Shown here: positions 10,177 through 20,931 of the stretch, in pieces
How the letters are laid out: the number at the start of each line of letters is the position of its first letter
How positions within the stretch are numbered: the stretch's first letter is position 1
Assembly (NCBI GenBank): GCA_016218025.1
Contig: JACRFD010000018.1
Span: 1-64,000, forward strand
Length of the DNA stretch: 64,000 nucleotides
Reading direction: 5' to 3'
Origin: Ignavibacteriales bacterium
Lineage (GTDB): Bacteria > Bacteroidota > Ignavibacteria > UBA10030 > SZUA-254
Position numbers and translations under genes: made by a program
Notes under the pieces: generated by a model
Seen by the model: only the letters and a program-made list of their open reading frames with translations
Told to the model about the DNA's origin: nothing
Databases searched by the model: none

Positions 10177-12450
10177 GTGCGATTGGTTTGGTTGATTCTG
10201 TGTGTAAGCGTTTTCAATTCTGTAACTTTTTGCAAAGTTGGAGATTGGAAATCTTATACATCCAAACGGGAAGTCCGCGCAGTAGCCCTAAATAAGTCAA
10301 ATGAAATTTGGGCTGCAACAAGCGGTGGTCTGTTTAAGTATAATATCACCGATAATTCTTTTCAAGAATTTACCCCGTCTGAAGGTTTACATACTCTTGA
10401 TCTAACCGCATTGGTAATAGATGATCATAATGATCTCTGGATCGGCGGAGCCGACGGATATATTCACAGATACACGCCGGTTACCGGCGAATGGTTATAC
10501 ATTACTGATATTTTTTCGGATCTAAATCATGGACCCGCAAAACGTATTAATAAATTTGAAATAAGCGGGGACACTCTGTTTATTCTTTCAGATTTGGGAG
10601 TCAGCGTTTTTTCGATTTCAAAATTGCAATTTGGCGATTCTTATCTCCGATTCGGAGTCCCATCTTCACTTATCAGCGGAAGTGTAACAGGTATTAAAAA
10701 ATATCACGATACTTTGTGGGTTTCAACTCGTAATGGAATAGCGTTCACTCCTGCCGGTAATTCAAATCCATCTTCTCCACAAAGTTGGTCGGTTCTTACG
10801 CAGTTAAATGGTTTAGGATCGAACAATGTGAACGATTTAAAAGTAATAGATGGTAAATTGATTGCCGCAACTTCAAACGGTGTTAGCCAATGGATGGGAA
10901 ATTTGTGGATCACATTGCCCGGTTCTGAAAGTAAGAATATCCTGAGCATATCACTGGAAAAAGACACAACAGATACTAACACACTTTTTTATTTTGTAAC
11001 TTCACGGGAATTGTTCAATGTTTCATTGAACTATAATGTTACCAGCGTAAAGCAATTTACATCTGATTTATCCGGTATCGGTTCAAGTTCAATACTGGGA
11101 ACTGCAAGCAGGGGGGTAATCTGCAAAAAGAATATTTCCCCATCAGAGGTTGATTGGATAGAAATTATTCCCCCCGGCCCACATTCGAATAAATTCGTGA
11201 GTGTGATTGTTGACGGCAAGGGAATTGTATGGTCGGCAACCGGCTCTGCAAATGGTGATGGTTTCATGAGTTTTAACGGAACAACTTGGCGATCTTACAC
11301 AACTGCTACAGAGCCGAATCTTTGTTCGAACGATTATCACAAGGCAAGTATTGGAAGCAACGATTCGAAGTGGATGGGCAATTGGGGCTGCGGTGTTACA
11401 ATTGTGGACGCAGAAGGTAACGTCCAAAAAACATTTAACACTACCAATGGTCTTCCGCCAACCGTAGAGAATAATTTGAGTTATGTTGTTGTAGGCGGTG
11501 TTGCAGTTGACCAGATGGGTGACACATGGATAATAAATAGAACCGCTCCCGGTGATACTGCCGTAGTTGTAATGAAACCAGATTCATCGTTAGATTATCA
11601 TGTCAAGAAGAATATGCGGAACCCGCTTACCATATTCAACGATGTTGTGGTAGACCAGAATAATACAAAATGGTTCGCAACTACCGGGAGGTTCGACCAT
11701 GAATCATCTCAGGGATTGTTTTATTATAACGACAAACCGATTTCACCCGGAGTTAGTCAGGGCTGGGGAAGATTGACAACAGATAATGGTTTGACAAGTT
11801 ATCAAGTTTGGTCTCTTGCAGTTGATCATAATGGTGAATTATGGATTGGTTCCGATCAAGGTATCACAATTATTTTTAATCCTGCTGATCCGGTTAGAAC
11901 AATTGCAACCTACCATCCTTTGCGAGATCAAACTATTCAAGATATTCTTGTAGATGCTTGCGATAATAAGTGGATTGCCACCAAGCAGGGGGTGTTTGTT
12001 TTGTCGCCTGACGGAACATCTATTCTTGAAAGATATACTTCCGAAAGTACAAATAGAAAACTTCTCGATGATGATGTCACGTCTATAGGTTTGGATGGCC
12101 GGACAGGAACAATATACTTCGGAACCGAAAAAGGTTTGTCATCATTAACAACTCCTTTTGTTGCTCCCAGGGAATCGTTCGATGAATTAGTTTTTAAACC
12201 GAATCCGTTCGTGATACCGTCAATCAACCAATTGACTGTGGATGGATTGATATATTCATCAACAATAAAAATTCTAAATGTGAACGGCAATCTTGTAAAA
12301 AATCTATCCTGTCCTTGCGGGCGTGTTGGTTTTTGGGATGGGACAGATGAAAATGGTACTTTGGTTTCAACCGGTGTTTATATTATTGTAGCTTACTCTG
12401 AGGATGGTACCAAAGCAGTTGCGGGAAAACTTGCAGTCATCCGGAGATAA
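10177..12450 (+). CDS. Secreted two-component-regulator-type propeller protein with C-terminal sorting-like domain
   Basis: Repeated 'W(I/V)(G/A)(T/S)..G' propeller motifs (NDLWIGGADGYIHRY, GELWIGSDQGITII, NKWIATKQGVFVL); C-terminus FKPNPF...IKILNVNGNLVKNL...STGVYIIVAYSEDG resembles type A T9SS CTD. GTG/TTG-type start ('ttgtgcgattg'). Confidence 0.8.
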   Translation: MRLVWLILCVSVFNSVTFCKVGDWKSYTSKREVRAVALNKSNEIWAATSGGLFKYNITDNSFQEFTPSEGLHTLDLTALVIDDHNDLWIGGADGYIHRYTPVTGEWLYITDIFSDLNHGPAKRINKFEISGDTLFILSDLGVSVFSISKLQFGDSYLRFGVPSSLISGSVTGIKKYHDTLWVSTRNGIAFTPAGNSNPSSPQSWSVLTQLNGLGSNNVNDLKVIDGKLIAATSNGVSQWMGNLWITLPGSESKNILSISLEKDTTDTNTLFYFVTSRELFNVSLNYNVTSVKQFTSDLSGIGSSSILGTASRGVICKKNISPSEVDWIEIIPPGPHSNKFVSVIVDGKGIVWSATGSANGDGFMSFNGTTWRSYTTATEPNLCSNDYHKASIGSNDSKWMGNWGCGVTIVDAEGNVQKTFNTTNGLPPTVENNLSYVVVGGVAVDQMGDTWIINRTAPGDTAVVVMKPDSSLDYHVKKNMRNPLTIFNDVVVDQNNTKWFATTGRFDHESSQGLFYYNDKPISPGVSQGWGRLTTDNGLTSYQVWSLAVDHNGELWIGSDQGITIIFNPADPVRTIATYHPLRDQTIQDILVDACDNKWIATKQGVFVLSPDGTSILERYTSESTNRKLLDDDVTSIGLDGRTGTIYFGTEKGLSSLTTPFVAPRESFDELVFKPNPFVIPSINQLTVDGLIYSSTIKILNVNGNLVKNLSCPCGRVGFWDGTDENGTLVSTGVYIIVAYSEDGTKAVAGKLAVIRR

Positions 12451-12467
12451 TATCTAAAATGTGTATC

Positions 12468-12749
12468 ATGGAAAAAGCCGAAAGAAAACAATTGAATATA
12501 TTTTCGCATCAGGTTAAAGCCGGTAGAAGGACTTACTATTTTGATGTGAAAGCTACAAAATCGGGTGATGATTTTTTCGTGATTATTACGGAAAGCCGCC
12601 GCATTGATGATCAAAAGAAAGAAAAACAAAAAATATTTTTGTACAAAGAAGATTTCAGAAAGTTTTCAACTGCCATTACAGTTGCCATAAATCATATCGA
12701 AGAAAAATTAAATTCTGCAACTGTAGCAGTATCTGATCTGCGAAATTGA
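12468..12749 (+). CDS. DUF3276 / PUR-alpha-like nucleic-acid-binding protein
   Basis: Short protein MEKAERKQLNIFSHQVKAGRRTYYFDVKATKSGDDFFVIITESRR, typical of the DUF3276 (PurA-like) family. Confidence 0.75.
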   Translation: MEKAERKQLNIFSHQVKAGRRTYYFDVKATKSGDDFFVIITESRRIDDQKKEKQKIFLYKEDFRKFSTAITVAINHIEEKLNSATVAVSDLRN

Positions 12750-12755
12750 ATTGAG

Positions 12756-13421
12756 ATGGGTATCGATTCAAATGTCACGGTAGTAATTATAAACCATATG
12801 ACTGCCGACTTACTAAAGAATGCGATTAATTCTTTTCGTATCTACTATCCGGCTTTGCCTCTTGTGGTTTTCGATAATGGATCGAAGGATGCAAGTATAG
12901 ATTATCTGTTGATGCTGCAAGGTGAAAATTCTGAAACTACTAAAATCATATTCAATAAAACAAATGCTCATCATGGTCCGGCTATGGACCAAGCTCTTAA
13001 AATTTTAAAATCATCTTATGTTCTATTTTTAGATTCTGATACCGAAACATTTCAATCCGGATGGATAGAATCTATGTTAAAACTTATCCAAGAATCGGAA
13101 TTGAATTACGTTGTAGGAAAAAAGATATACATGAATAAAAGGGGTTTTGATGTTGAGACGCCGGGAGAAGGTAGCGATTACATCCGCCCAATCTGTATGC
13201 TTATCCGGAGAGAGTTGTATTATACACTTCCACCGTTTATCAAGCATGGTACTCCCTGTTTAAAGAATTTCAAGGCGGCTGCGATAAGAAATTTGAGATT
13301 AATCGATTTTCCGGTTGAGAAATATGTCCGCCATCTTGGTAGAGGAACTGCCTCCCGCTTCGGGTATAATTTGGGGTGGCGTGGACGCTTAAATTTCATA
13401 CTTAACAAAATAAGGTTATAA
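12756..13421 (+). CDS. Glycosyltransferase family 2-like protein
   Basis: VTVVIINHMTADLLKNAI, VVFDNGSKDASIDYL, YVLFLDSDTETF (DxD) motifs. Confidence 0.8.
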   Translation: MGIDSNVTVVIINHMTADLLKNAINSFRIYYPALPLVVFDNGSKDASIDYLLMLQGENSETTKIIFNKTNAHHGPAMDQALKILKSSYVLFLDSDTETFQSGWIESMLKLIQESELNYVVGKKIYMNKRGFDVETPGEGSDYIRPICMLIRRELYYTLPPFIKHGTPCLKNFKAAAIRNLRLIDFPVEKYVRHLGRGTASRFGYNLGWRGRLNFILNKIRL

Positions 13422-13463
13422 AGAATCCATTATTTCGGACTATTTTGTATGAATAAGTACTCC

Positions 13464-13492
13464 TTGACTCTCGGCTGATTATTTTCTATATT
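13464..13492 (+). promoter_or_regulatory. Predicted sigma70-like promoter upstream of DUF177-rpmF-plsX-fab cluster
   Basis: TTGACT (13464-13469), 17-nt spacer, TATATT (13487-13492). Confidence 0.72.
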
Positions 13493-13551
13493 TATATTGC
13501 TTTTTATGAAAAACAGCGTTATTTGATAAGTTTTTGAGGGTTGGGTGAATT

Positions 13552-14079
13552 ATGAAGCATGTGAAAAATAGAGATAACGAGTTACTAATACGTATTTCTG
13601 GGCTGTCAAATGGTATTCATAATTATAATTTAGTGGCTAATCCTAATTTGTTGGAACTGAACGAACAGTTTCAAGAAACGGTTAATGTACAAACCGAGCT
13701 TGACAAATCCACGCATCAAATATATTTAAAAGCAAAAATTGAAACAGCCGGAATATTTCAATGCGATCGGTGTCTTGAGAATTTCAGGAAATCAATCTCG
13801 TTAGTTCACAGGATATGTTATGTTTATAGTGAAAATGAGGGAAAATCATTTCCACCCGAAGAATTGCAGATAATAAGTCCGGACACAGTTTCAATTGATT
13901 TAAGCGAAGACATTCGTCAGGCGCTCACAGTTTCGGTACCATTAAAACTATTATGTTCTGAAGAATGCAAAGGTTTATGCCGCCAATGCGGAACGAATTT
14001 AAATAATTTAATATGTAGATGCGAACCAGAAACAACGGATCCGCGCTGGCAAGGTCTGCGTGATCTTTTAAAAAAGTGA
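13552..14079 (+). CDS. DUF177 (YceD-like) protein upstream of rpmF
   Basis: FQCDRCLENF, CSEECKGLCRQCGTNLN...C Cys motifs; conserved position directly upstream of rpmF-plsX. Confidence 0.92.
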   Translation: MKHVKNRDNELLIRISGLSNGIHNYNLVANPNLLELNEQFQETVNVQTELDKSTHQIYLKAKIETAGIFQCDRCLENFRKSISLVHRICYVYSENEGKSFPPEELQIISPDTVSIDLSEDIRQALTVSVPLKLLCSEECKGLCRQCGTNLNNLICRCEPETTDPRWQGLRDLLKK

Positions 14080-14100
14080 ACATCAAAAGGAAGTAATAAA

Positions 14101-14283
14101 ATGCCAAATCCAAAACGCCGACATTCAAAAACACGCGGTGCAAAACGTAGAACACATTATAAAGCCGCCAAACCATCGTATGGTGAATGTCCAAATTGTC
14201 ATGAGCAGAAACTTCTGCATCGTGCGTGTTCAAACTGCGGTCAATACAATGGCCGGTCAGTTATTATTCCTAAAGAATCATAA
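14101..14283 (+). CDS. rpmF: 50S ribosomal protein L32
   Basis: [21 protein letters not shown]..., Zn-ribbon [23 protein letters not shown]. Confidence 0.97.
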   Translation: MPNPKRRHSKTRGAKRRTHYKAAKPSYGECPNCHEQKLLHRACSNCGQYNGRSVIIPKES

Positions 14284-14351
14284 AACAATCAAGCGGAAAT
14301 TTCTTTTCTAAAAAACACAGCATTATCAATTGAAGCCGCAAAGACATTCTA

Positions 14352-15365
14352 TTGAGCGCTGGAACTACTAATATACGGATTGCAGTTGACGCCATGGGCG
14401 GTGATTTCGCCCCGCAAAATGTTATTGCAGGAGCGGCGGACGCACTTAGCCGTTCCAATAACAGGTTTGAGATTATTTTGGTTGGTCCCGAAGTGCTCTT
14501 GCGTCAGGAGGTCAATAAAATTACATCTGGTGATCTTAAATTCTCATATGCTGAAGCGTCTCAGGTTATCGATATGCATGATACAGCAACTGCGGGTGTG
14601 AAGCAAAAACGAGATTCATCCATCAGCGTTGGAACAACTTTGCACAAAGATGGAAAAGCTGATGCCTTTGTTAGCGCCGGACATTCAGGGGCGGTTATGT
14701 CAACGGCAACACTCATACTTGGAAGAATTGAAGGAATCAGCAGACCGACCATAGGAACATTTTTCCCTACAATCGATGGTGTTTGTCTTTTACTTGATGC
14801 AGGAGCAAATGTTGATTGTAAACCGCAGCATTTATACGAATTTGCTTTGATGGGAAGCATTTATACGAAAGAAATGTTTGGAATACAGAAACCTAGGATT
14901 GGATTGCTGAGCATTGGTGAGGAAGAAACAAAAGGAAATGATACTGTTAAAGAGACAAATAAATTATTGAAACAAAGCGGTTTAAATTTTATTGGAAATG
15001 TAGAAGGGCGAGATATTCTTTCTGCCAAAGCTGATGTGGTTGTGTGTGATGGCTTTGTGGGAAACATCATCTTAAAATTTGGCGAAAGCATACCTTCTTT
15101 TTTCAAACATCAAATTAAAAAAGTTGTTGAACAAAATATTTTTCTTAAACTCACCGGACTGCTGTTGCGCAGCACTCTCAGGAAAGCGTTTAAGAGTATG
15201 GATTATGAAGAATTCGGCGGTGTTCCGGTGCTTGGTGTAAACGGAATTACGATTATTGGTCACGGTAAATCTACTCCGAAGGCAATAATGAATATGATTT
15301 TCCGGGCTGAAGAAATGGCAAATAAAAATATCAATCGCCGGATACAGGAAGCACTTATCAAATGA
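14352..15365 (+). CDS. plsX: Phosphate acyltransferase PlsX
   Basis: IAVDAMGGDFAPQNVIAGA, VSAGHSGAVMSTA, VVVCDGFVGNIILKFGE; TTG start. Confidence 0.96.
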   Translation: MSAGTTNIRIAVDAMGGDFAPQNVIAGAADALSRSNNRFEIILVGPEVLLRQEVNKITSGDLKFSYAEASQVIDMHDTATAGVKQKRDSSISVGTTLHKDGKADAFVSAGHSGAVMSTATLILGRIEGISRPTIGTFFPTIDGVCLLLDAGANVDCKPQHLYEFALMGSIYTKEMFGIQKPRIGLLSIGEEETKGNDTVKETNKLLKQSGLNFIGNVEGRDILSAKADVVVCDGFVGNIILKFGESIPSFFKHQIKKVVEQNIFLKLTGLLLRSTLRKAFKSMDYEEFGGVPVLGVNGITIIGHGKSTPKAIMNMIFRAEEMANKNINRRIQEALIK

Positions 15366-16381
15366 ATAAAGAAAAAAGTAACAAAATACGAGCTGCAATT
15401 ACCGCCGTGGGACATTATGTTCCGGAAAAAGTATTAACCAACAAAGATCTTGAAAGAATGGTTGATACTAACGATGAATGGATTTATACGCGTACCGGGA
15501 TAAAAGAACGCCGCATCTTGGAAAATGGTGCATCATCCGACATGGCAGCGAAAGCAATTCAGGAACTTCTAAAATATCGCGGAATTGGTCCTGAAGAAAT
15601 TGAACTGATAATTACCGCAACCGTAACGCCCGATATGCTATTTCCGCCAACGTCATGTATAATTCAAGATAAAGTTGGGGCAAAAAATGCATGGGGATTT
15701 GATGTCTCTGCCGCTTGTTCGGGATTTTTATATGCCTTATCGGTGGGTACGCAATTCATCGAAACAGGTGCGCATAAAAAAGTTATAGTCGTAGGTTCCG
15801 ATAAAATGAGTTCCATCGTTGATTATACAGATAGAAACACATGCGTGCTTTTTGGCGATGCATCAGCGGCTGTGCTATTGGAACCAAGTGATGATCCGAG
15901 TTTAGGAATTTTAGATAGCAAAATGTATTGCGATGGATCGGGCGGGAAATACTTACACATGAAAGGTGGAGGCAGCTTGAATCCGCCGACACACGAAACC
16001 GTAGACAAGAAATGGCATTATATTTATCAAGATGGTAAAGCCGTTTTTAAAGTTGCGGTGATAGGGATGGCAGATGTGTCTGCCGAGATAATGGAAAGAA
16101 ACAATTTGAAAAGTGAAGATGTTGATTATTTAGTTCCACATCAAGCAAATTTAAGAATAATCGATGCAACCAGAGAACGAATGGGACTTGATCCATCGAA
16201 AGTAATGATAAATATAGATAAATACGGAAACACGACAGCGGCAACAATTCCGCTTTGCTTATCTGAATGGTGGCAAGCCGGAAAATTGAAACGTGGCAGC
16301 ACGGTAGTGCTTGCAAGCTTTGGTGCCGGATATACATGGGGTGCTACATTGCTGAAATGGTCGATAGATAAGGTGAAGTAA
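15362..16381 (+). CDS. fabH: 3-oxoacyl-ACP synthase III
   Basis: FDVSAACSGFLYAL active-site Cys, VPHQANLRII, GNTTAATIP. Confidence 0.97.
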   Translation: MNKEKSNKIRAAITAVGHYVPEKVLTNKDLERMVDTNDEWIYTRTGIKERRILENGASSDMAAKAIQELLKYRGIGPEEIELIITATVTPDMLFPPTSCIIQDKVGAKNAWGFDVSAACSGFLYALSVGTQFIETGAHKKVIVVGSDKMSSIVDYTDRNTCVLFGDASAAVLLEPSDDPSLGILDSKMYCDGSGGKYLHMKGGGSLNPPTHETVDKKWHYIYQDGKAVFKVAVIGMADVSAEIMERNNLKSEDVDYLVPHQANLRIIDATRERMGLDPSKVMINIDKYGNTTAATIPLCLSEWWQAGKLKRGSTVVLASFGAGYTWGATLLKWSIDKVK

Positions 16382-16383
16382 TA

Positions 16384-17295
16384 ATGTCGAAAGCAGCTTA
16401 TATATTCCCCGGTCAAGGTTCCCAGTATGTGGGAATGGGGAAAGACCTTTTTGAAAAAGATGAAAAAGCAAAATCAATGTATCATGCTGCCGACGAAATA
16501 CTTGGATTTAAGTTAAGTGAAATTTGTTTCAATGGACATGAAGAATTATTGCGTCAGACAATGAATACTCAACCTGCAATTTATCTTCACAGTATGGTGT
16601 TGTTCAGGTTATTGGAAAACCCAAACCCTGCGATGGTTGCCGGTCATTCTCTCGGTGAATATAGTGCGCTTGTTGCTGCCGGATCCCTGACATTTGAAGA
16701 TGGTTTAAAACTTGTCAGGTTGCGTGGTGAGTTAATGCAGCGTGCCGGTGAGATTGCTAAGGGAACTATGGCTGCAGTTGTTGGGTTAGATTCAAATATT
16801 GTCTCTGCGGTTTGTTCGGAAGCGAGTTCCTTTGGAATTGTTCAATGTGCGAATTTTAACTCACCCGGGCAAATAGTAATTAGCGGTTCGGTGGATGGTG
16901 TAAGAAAAGGGATGGAAATTGCAAAAGCAAAGGGTGCAAAAATTGCTAAAGAATTGGTTGTCAGCGGTGCGTTTCATTCACCTTTAATGGAAAGTGCGAG
17001 TAACGGTCTGAAAGATGCATTGCAGAAAGTTACGCTTCACGACTCCCGAATTCCTGTCTACGCAAACGTGACCGCAAAACCGGTTCAAACAGCAATCGAA
17101 ATTAGAAAGTTATTGGTGGATCAATTAACTAATCCTGTAAGATGGGAAGAATCTGTTTTGAATATGTCGAAAGATGGCGCCTCGTTATTTGTAGAGGTTG
17201 GCCCAGGAAAAGTACTACAAGGTTTAGTGAAACGAACGAAAGAGAATGTTGAAATAAAGGGTGTTGATAAATTCGAAGATATAACGATAGCATAG
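16384..17295 (+). CDS. fabD: Malonyl-CoA:ACP transacylase
   Basis: YIFPGQGSQYVGMG, GHSLGEYSALVAAG, GAFHSPLM. Confidence 0.97.
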   Translation: MSKAAYIFPGQGSQYVGMGKDLFEKDEKAKSMYHAADEILGFKLSEICFNGHEELLRQTMNTQPAIYLHSMVLFRLLENPNPAMVAGHSLGEYSALVAAGSLTFEDGLKLVRLRGELMQRAGEIAKGTMAAVVGLDSNIVSAVCSEASSFGIVQCANFNSPGQIVISGSVDGVRKGMEIAKAKGAKIAKELVVSGAFHSPLMESASNGLKDALQKVTLHDSRIPVYANVTAKPVQTAIEIRKLLVDQLTNPVRWEESVLNMSKDGASLFVEVGPGKVLQGLVKRTKENVEIKGVDKFEDITIA

Positions 17296-17310
17296 AAAGT
17301 GAAAATATAG

Positions 17311-18057
17311 ATGTTTAGATTAGAAAATAAAATTGCAATGATAACGGGCGGGGCCCAGGGGATAGGTAAATCAATCGCGATGATGCTGGCACAATCTGGT
17401 GCGGATATTATTATTGCAGATACAAATGCAGACGGTATTGAGAATACAAAAAAAGAAATCGAAACGATTGGCAGAAAAGTTTTAGGGGTTTCATGCAATG
17501 TCTCTGCTTCGGTAGAGGTTGATTTGCTGGTGAAAAAAAGTCTTGAAACTTTTCACCGAATTGACATTCTGGTGAACAATGCCGGTATAACTCGCGATAC
17601 TCTTATGATGCGAATGGATGAAAAAGATTGGGATCTTGTAATGGATGTAAATTTAAAAGGTCCATTTTTATTAACCAAAGCCGTCAGCCAAATTATGATG
17701 CGTCAGCGCTGGGGTAGAATTATCAATATGGCATCGGTAGTCGGATTGATGGGAAACGCCGGACAGGTAAATTATTCTGCATCCAAGGGCGGGCTGGTTG
17801 CATTTACTAAATCAGTTGCAAAAGAGTTAGCTTCTCGCAATATTACGTGTAACGCAATTGCTCCGGGTTTCATTGAAACCAAAATGACAGAAAAATTAGA
17901 CGAAAAAGTTAAAGAAAGTTATTTAAGCGTTATTCCACTAAAGCGATTCGGGAGACCGGAAGATATTGCGGCGTTGGTTCAGTTTTTAGCTTCCGAAAAT
18001 TCTGGTTATATTACCGGACAAGTAATCGGGATTGACGGCGGAATGTTTATGCGATAG
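17311..18057 (+). CDS. fabG: 3-oxoacyl-ACP reductase
   Basis: [56 protein letters not shown]. Confidence 0.97.
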   Translation: MFRLENKIAMITGGAQGIGKSIAMMLAQSGADIIIADTNADGIENTKKEIETIGRKVLGVSCNVSASVEVDLLVKKSLETFHRIDILVNNAGITRDTLMMRMDEKDWDLVMDVNLKGPFLLTKAVSQIMMRQRWGRIINMASVVGLMGNAGQVNYSASKGGLVAFTKSVAKELASRNITCNAIAPGFIETKMTEKLDEKVKESYLSVIPLKRFGRPEDIAALVQFLASENSGYITGQVIGIDGGMFMR

Positions 18058-18113
18058 AAATTATATATTAAAGTAATTAATTAATAAAAACAACAACAAA
18101 AGGAATAATTCAC

Positions 18114-18350
18114 ATGGCAGATGTAGAAGCAAAAGTGAAAGAGATCATTATGAACAAGCTCGGTGTGGAAGCCTCTCAGGTGACTACAGCAGCATCATTC
18201 ACCAACGATCTTGGTGCCGACTCGCTTGATACGGTTGAACTGGTAATGGAATTTGAAAAAGCATTCAATCTTCAAATACCCGATGAAGATGCCGAAAAAA
18301 TTTCAACAGTCGGAGATGCAGTTAACTATCTTTCATCAAAAGCAAAATAA
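18114..18350 (+). CDS. acpP: Acyl carrier protein
   Basis: 78 aa with [15 protein letters not shown] phosphopantetheine site. Confidence 0.97.
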   Translation: MADVEAKVKEIIMNKLGVEASQVTTAASFTNDLGADSLDTVELVMEFEKAFNLQIPDEDAEKISTVGDAVNYLSSKAK

Positions 18351-18422
18351 ATATTAATCGCACATTAAGATTGCTGATTCGGATATTTGAATCCGGATCA
18401 TAAATTTTTTTGCGGAGAGTTT

Positions 18423-19685
18423 ATGAACGGACATAGCAATAAACAACGCAGAGTTGTTGTAACCGGAATGGGAGCAGTTACACCGATAGGTTTATCGGTT
18501 TCGGAATATTGGCAAAATGCAGTTGCCGGCACGAATGGTGTCGGTATGATAACATATTTCGATACAACTCAATATGATACGAAGATCGCCGCCGAGCTTA
18601 AAGGCTTTAATCCTTTAAATTTTTTGGATCGAAAAGAAATCAATCGGATGGATCCGTTTGCGAGATACGCAATGGCTTGTGCTTCAATGGCTATTAAAGA
18701 TTCAGAGATTGATTTAGAAAAAATTGATCGCGACAGGGCAGGGGTCATTTTTGGATCCGGAATCGGTGGAATGCTTACATGGCACCAGCAAATGGAAGTT
18801 TACTACAATGGCGGCGGGCCCCAACGTATTAGCCCATTCTTCGTTCCCATGATGATTGCAGATATTGCCGCAGGCCATATTTCAATGCGATATAAACTGC
18901 GGGGACCAAATTATGCAACTACTTCCGCTTGTGCAACTGCTTCTCATGCTATTGCCGACGCTTTCATGCTCATTCAAAGAGGCAATGCCGATATAATGTT
19001 ATCAGGCGGCTCCGAAGCAGCAATCACCCCGATGGGAATCGGTGGATTCAACGCAATGAAGGCGTTATCGACCCGGAACGATAAACCCGAAAAAGCGTGC
19101 AGACCATTCGATGCCCAAAGAGACGGATTCATTATGGGTGAAGGATCCGCTGTTTTGATTCTTGAAGAACTTGAACATGCAATTAAACGCGGCGCTAAAA
19201 TTTATGGAGAAATTGGGGGAATCGGTCTTACAGCCGATGCTCATCATATTACCGCTCCAGCACCGGGTGGCGAAGGCGCTGTTCGCTCGATGCGTCTTGC
19301 AATTCAAGATGCAGGACTAAAACCGGAACAAGTGGATTATATCAATGCACACGGTACATCAACCGAGTTCAATGATAAATCTGAAACTCAGGCAATTAAA
19401 ACTGTTTTTGGTGAACATGCATATAAACTTCATGTCAGTTCCACGAAATCAATGACCGGACATCTGTTGGGTGCTGCGGGTGCAATAGAAGCGATAGTAA
19501 CGATTCTTGCAGTTCAAAACGACATAATGCCTCCGACAATTAATTACGAATTTCCGGATCCGGAATGCGATTTAAATTATATACCGAACAAATCGGTTAA
19601 GAAAGAATTAAATGTTGCTATCAGCAATACTTTTGGATTCGGCGGTCATAATGCAACGTTGCTGATGAAGAAGTTCCGAAATTAA
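18423..19685 (+). CDS. fabF: 3-oxoacyl-ACP synthase II
   Basis: TSACATASHAIADA, INAHGTSTEFND, KSMTGHLLGAAG, NTFGFGGHNATL. ORF track begins 18387; ATG at 18423 (after GGAG) preferred. Confidence 0.96.
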   Translation: MNGHSNKQRRVVVTGMGAVTPIGLSVSEYWQNAVAGTNGVGMITYFDTTQYDTKIAAELKGFNPLNFLDRKEINRMDPFARYAMACASMAIKDSEIDLEKIDRDRAGVIFGSGIGGMLTWHQQMEVYYNGGGPQRISPFFVPMMIADIAAGHISMRYKLRGPNYATTSACATASHAIADAFMLIQRGNADIMLSGGSEAAITPMGIGGFNAMKALSTRNDKPEKACRPFDAQRDGFIMGEGSAVLILEELEHAIKRGAKIYGEIGGIGLTADAHHITAPAPGGEGAVRSMRLAIQDAGLKPEQVDYINAHGTSTEFNDKSETQAIKTVFGEHAYKLHVSSTKSMTGHLLGAAGAIEAIVTILAVQNDIMPPTINYEFPDPECDLNYIPNKSVKKELNVAISNTFGFGGHNATLLMKKFRN

Positions 19686-19700
19686 TTCTGAATTGTTTCG

Positions 19701-20501
19701 ATGAAAATTTTGCGCCGGTTTCTTTCGATATTTTTCAAAAATAAAGGCGCGCCCGATGTAATATCTTTAGAAATTAATTATGCCGGATTGGAAGCGGCTC
19801 TTCAATATTCTATCTCTAAGCATTCATATTTCAGGGAAGCATTATCACACCGATCTTATCAACAAGTTTCAGGTAAAAAAGATTCACCCACCAATGAACG
19901 TTTGGAATATCTCGGTGATTCTGTTTTAAATCTAGTTGTCGGAGATTATTTATTTCATCTTCATCCGAATGCGGAAGAAGGGGAGCTAACCAAAATACGT
20001 TCCCGGCTTGTTAATCGCAAAGCCCTCAGCATTCTTGCATGCCAAATCAATCTTACTAGTTTTATATTGTTAAGCCCCAGCGCACTTCAGGTTTCGGAAA
20101 AAGGATTGGAGACAATTCTGTCCGATGCATTCGAGGCAATCATCGGTGCAATTTATCTTGACGGTGGATTTGATGAAGCAAGGAAATTTATTTTAACCTC
20201 CCTCCGGAAATCTTTTGAAAAAAATCTTTTAAAATTGGAAGACGACAATTATAAAAGTCAGCTTCTTGAACATGCCCAAAGTCTTGGACTGGGAAATCCG
20301 CGGTACTCAACGGTTTCAGAATCAGGCCCGGATCACGACCGGATTTTTACCATAGAAGTATTTATTGGAAAATATTCATATGGAACAGGTTTGGGGAAAA
20401 ATAAAAAAGCCGCCGAGCAATCAGCCGCCGCCGATGCTCTTCAAAAGTTAATTGTAAATAAAAGGGACATAAATAATGAACATGCTGAATCAGACAATTA
20501 A
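19701..20501 (+). CDS. rnc: Ribonuclease III
   Basis: NERLEYLGDSVLNLVVGDYLF catalytic signature; C-terminal dsRBD (GTGLGKNKKAAEQSAAADALQKL). Confidence 0.96.
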   Translation: MKILRRFLSIFFKNKGAPDVISLEINYAGLEAALQYSISKHSYFREALSHRSYQQVSGKKDSPTNERLEYLGDSVLNLVVGDYLFHLHPNAEEGELTKIRSRLVNRKALSILACQINLTSFILLSPSALQVSEKGLETILSDAFEAIIGAIYLDGGFDEARKFILTSLRKSFEKNLLKLEDDNYKSQLLEHAQSLGLGNPRYSTVSESGPDHDRIFTIEVFIGKYSYGTGLGKNKKAAEQSAAADALQKLIVNKRDINNEHAESDN

Positions 20502-20886
20502 AAAGATTCTTGAAGAAGCAAAAACAATCGCAATTGTAGGTGCTTCCAATAAACCGTTGCGCGATAGTTATCAGATCATGAAATTTCTGATCGAAAAAGG
20601 ATATAACGTTATTCCCGTTAATCCATCTTATACCGATATACTGGGGAAAAAATGTTATTCAGATCTTCGCCAAATCGACGAACCGATAGATATTGTAGAT
20701 ATCTTCCGTAGATCGGATGAGGTGCTGCCAATAGTTCAGGATGCTATGCTTTCAGGGGCGAAAACAATATGGATGCAACTGGGCGTAATAAATGAAGAAG
20801 CTGCCACCATTGCTGAAAGAACAGGAATAACCGTGATTATGAATCGGTGTATTAAAATTGAGTATCTTAACTTCATAGATAGATAA
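20476..20886 (+). CDS. CoA-binding (YccU-like) protein
   Basis: IAIVGASNKPLRDSYQIMKFLIEKGYNVIPVNP, DIVDIFRRSDEV; overlaps 3' end of rnc. Confidence 0.9.
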   Translation: MNMLNQTIKKILEEAKTIAIVGASNKPLRDSYQIMKFLIEKGYNVIPVNPSYTDILGKKCYSDLRQIDEPIDIVDIFRRSDEVLPIVQDAMLSGAKTIWMQLGVINEEAATIAERTGITVIMNRCIKIEYLNFIDR

Positions 20887-20931
20887 TTGCAATATTGAAT
20901 ATTTGAATTCCGTTATCTATAAATTTACAAA

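Noticed and set aside
16047-16477. Multiple overlapping minus-strand ORFs opposite fabH/fabD
   Set aside because: Both plus-strand genes are unambiguous; antisense ORFs are by-products of codon usage.
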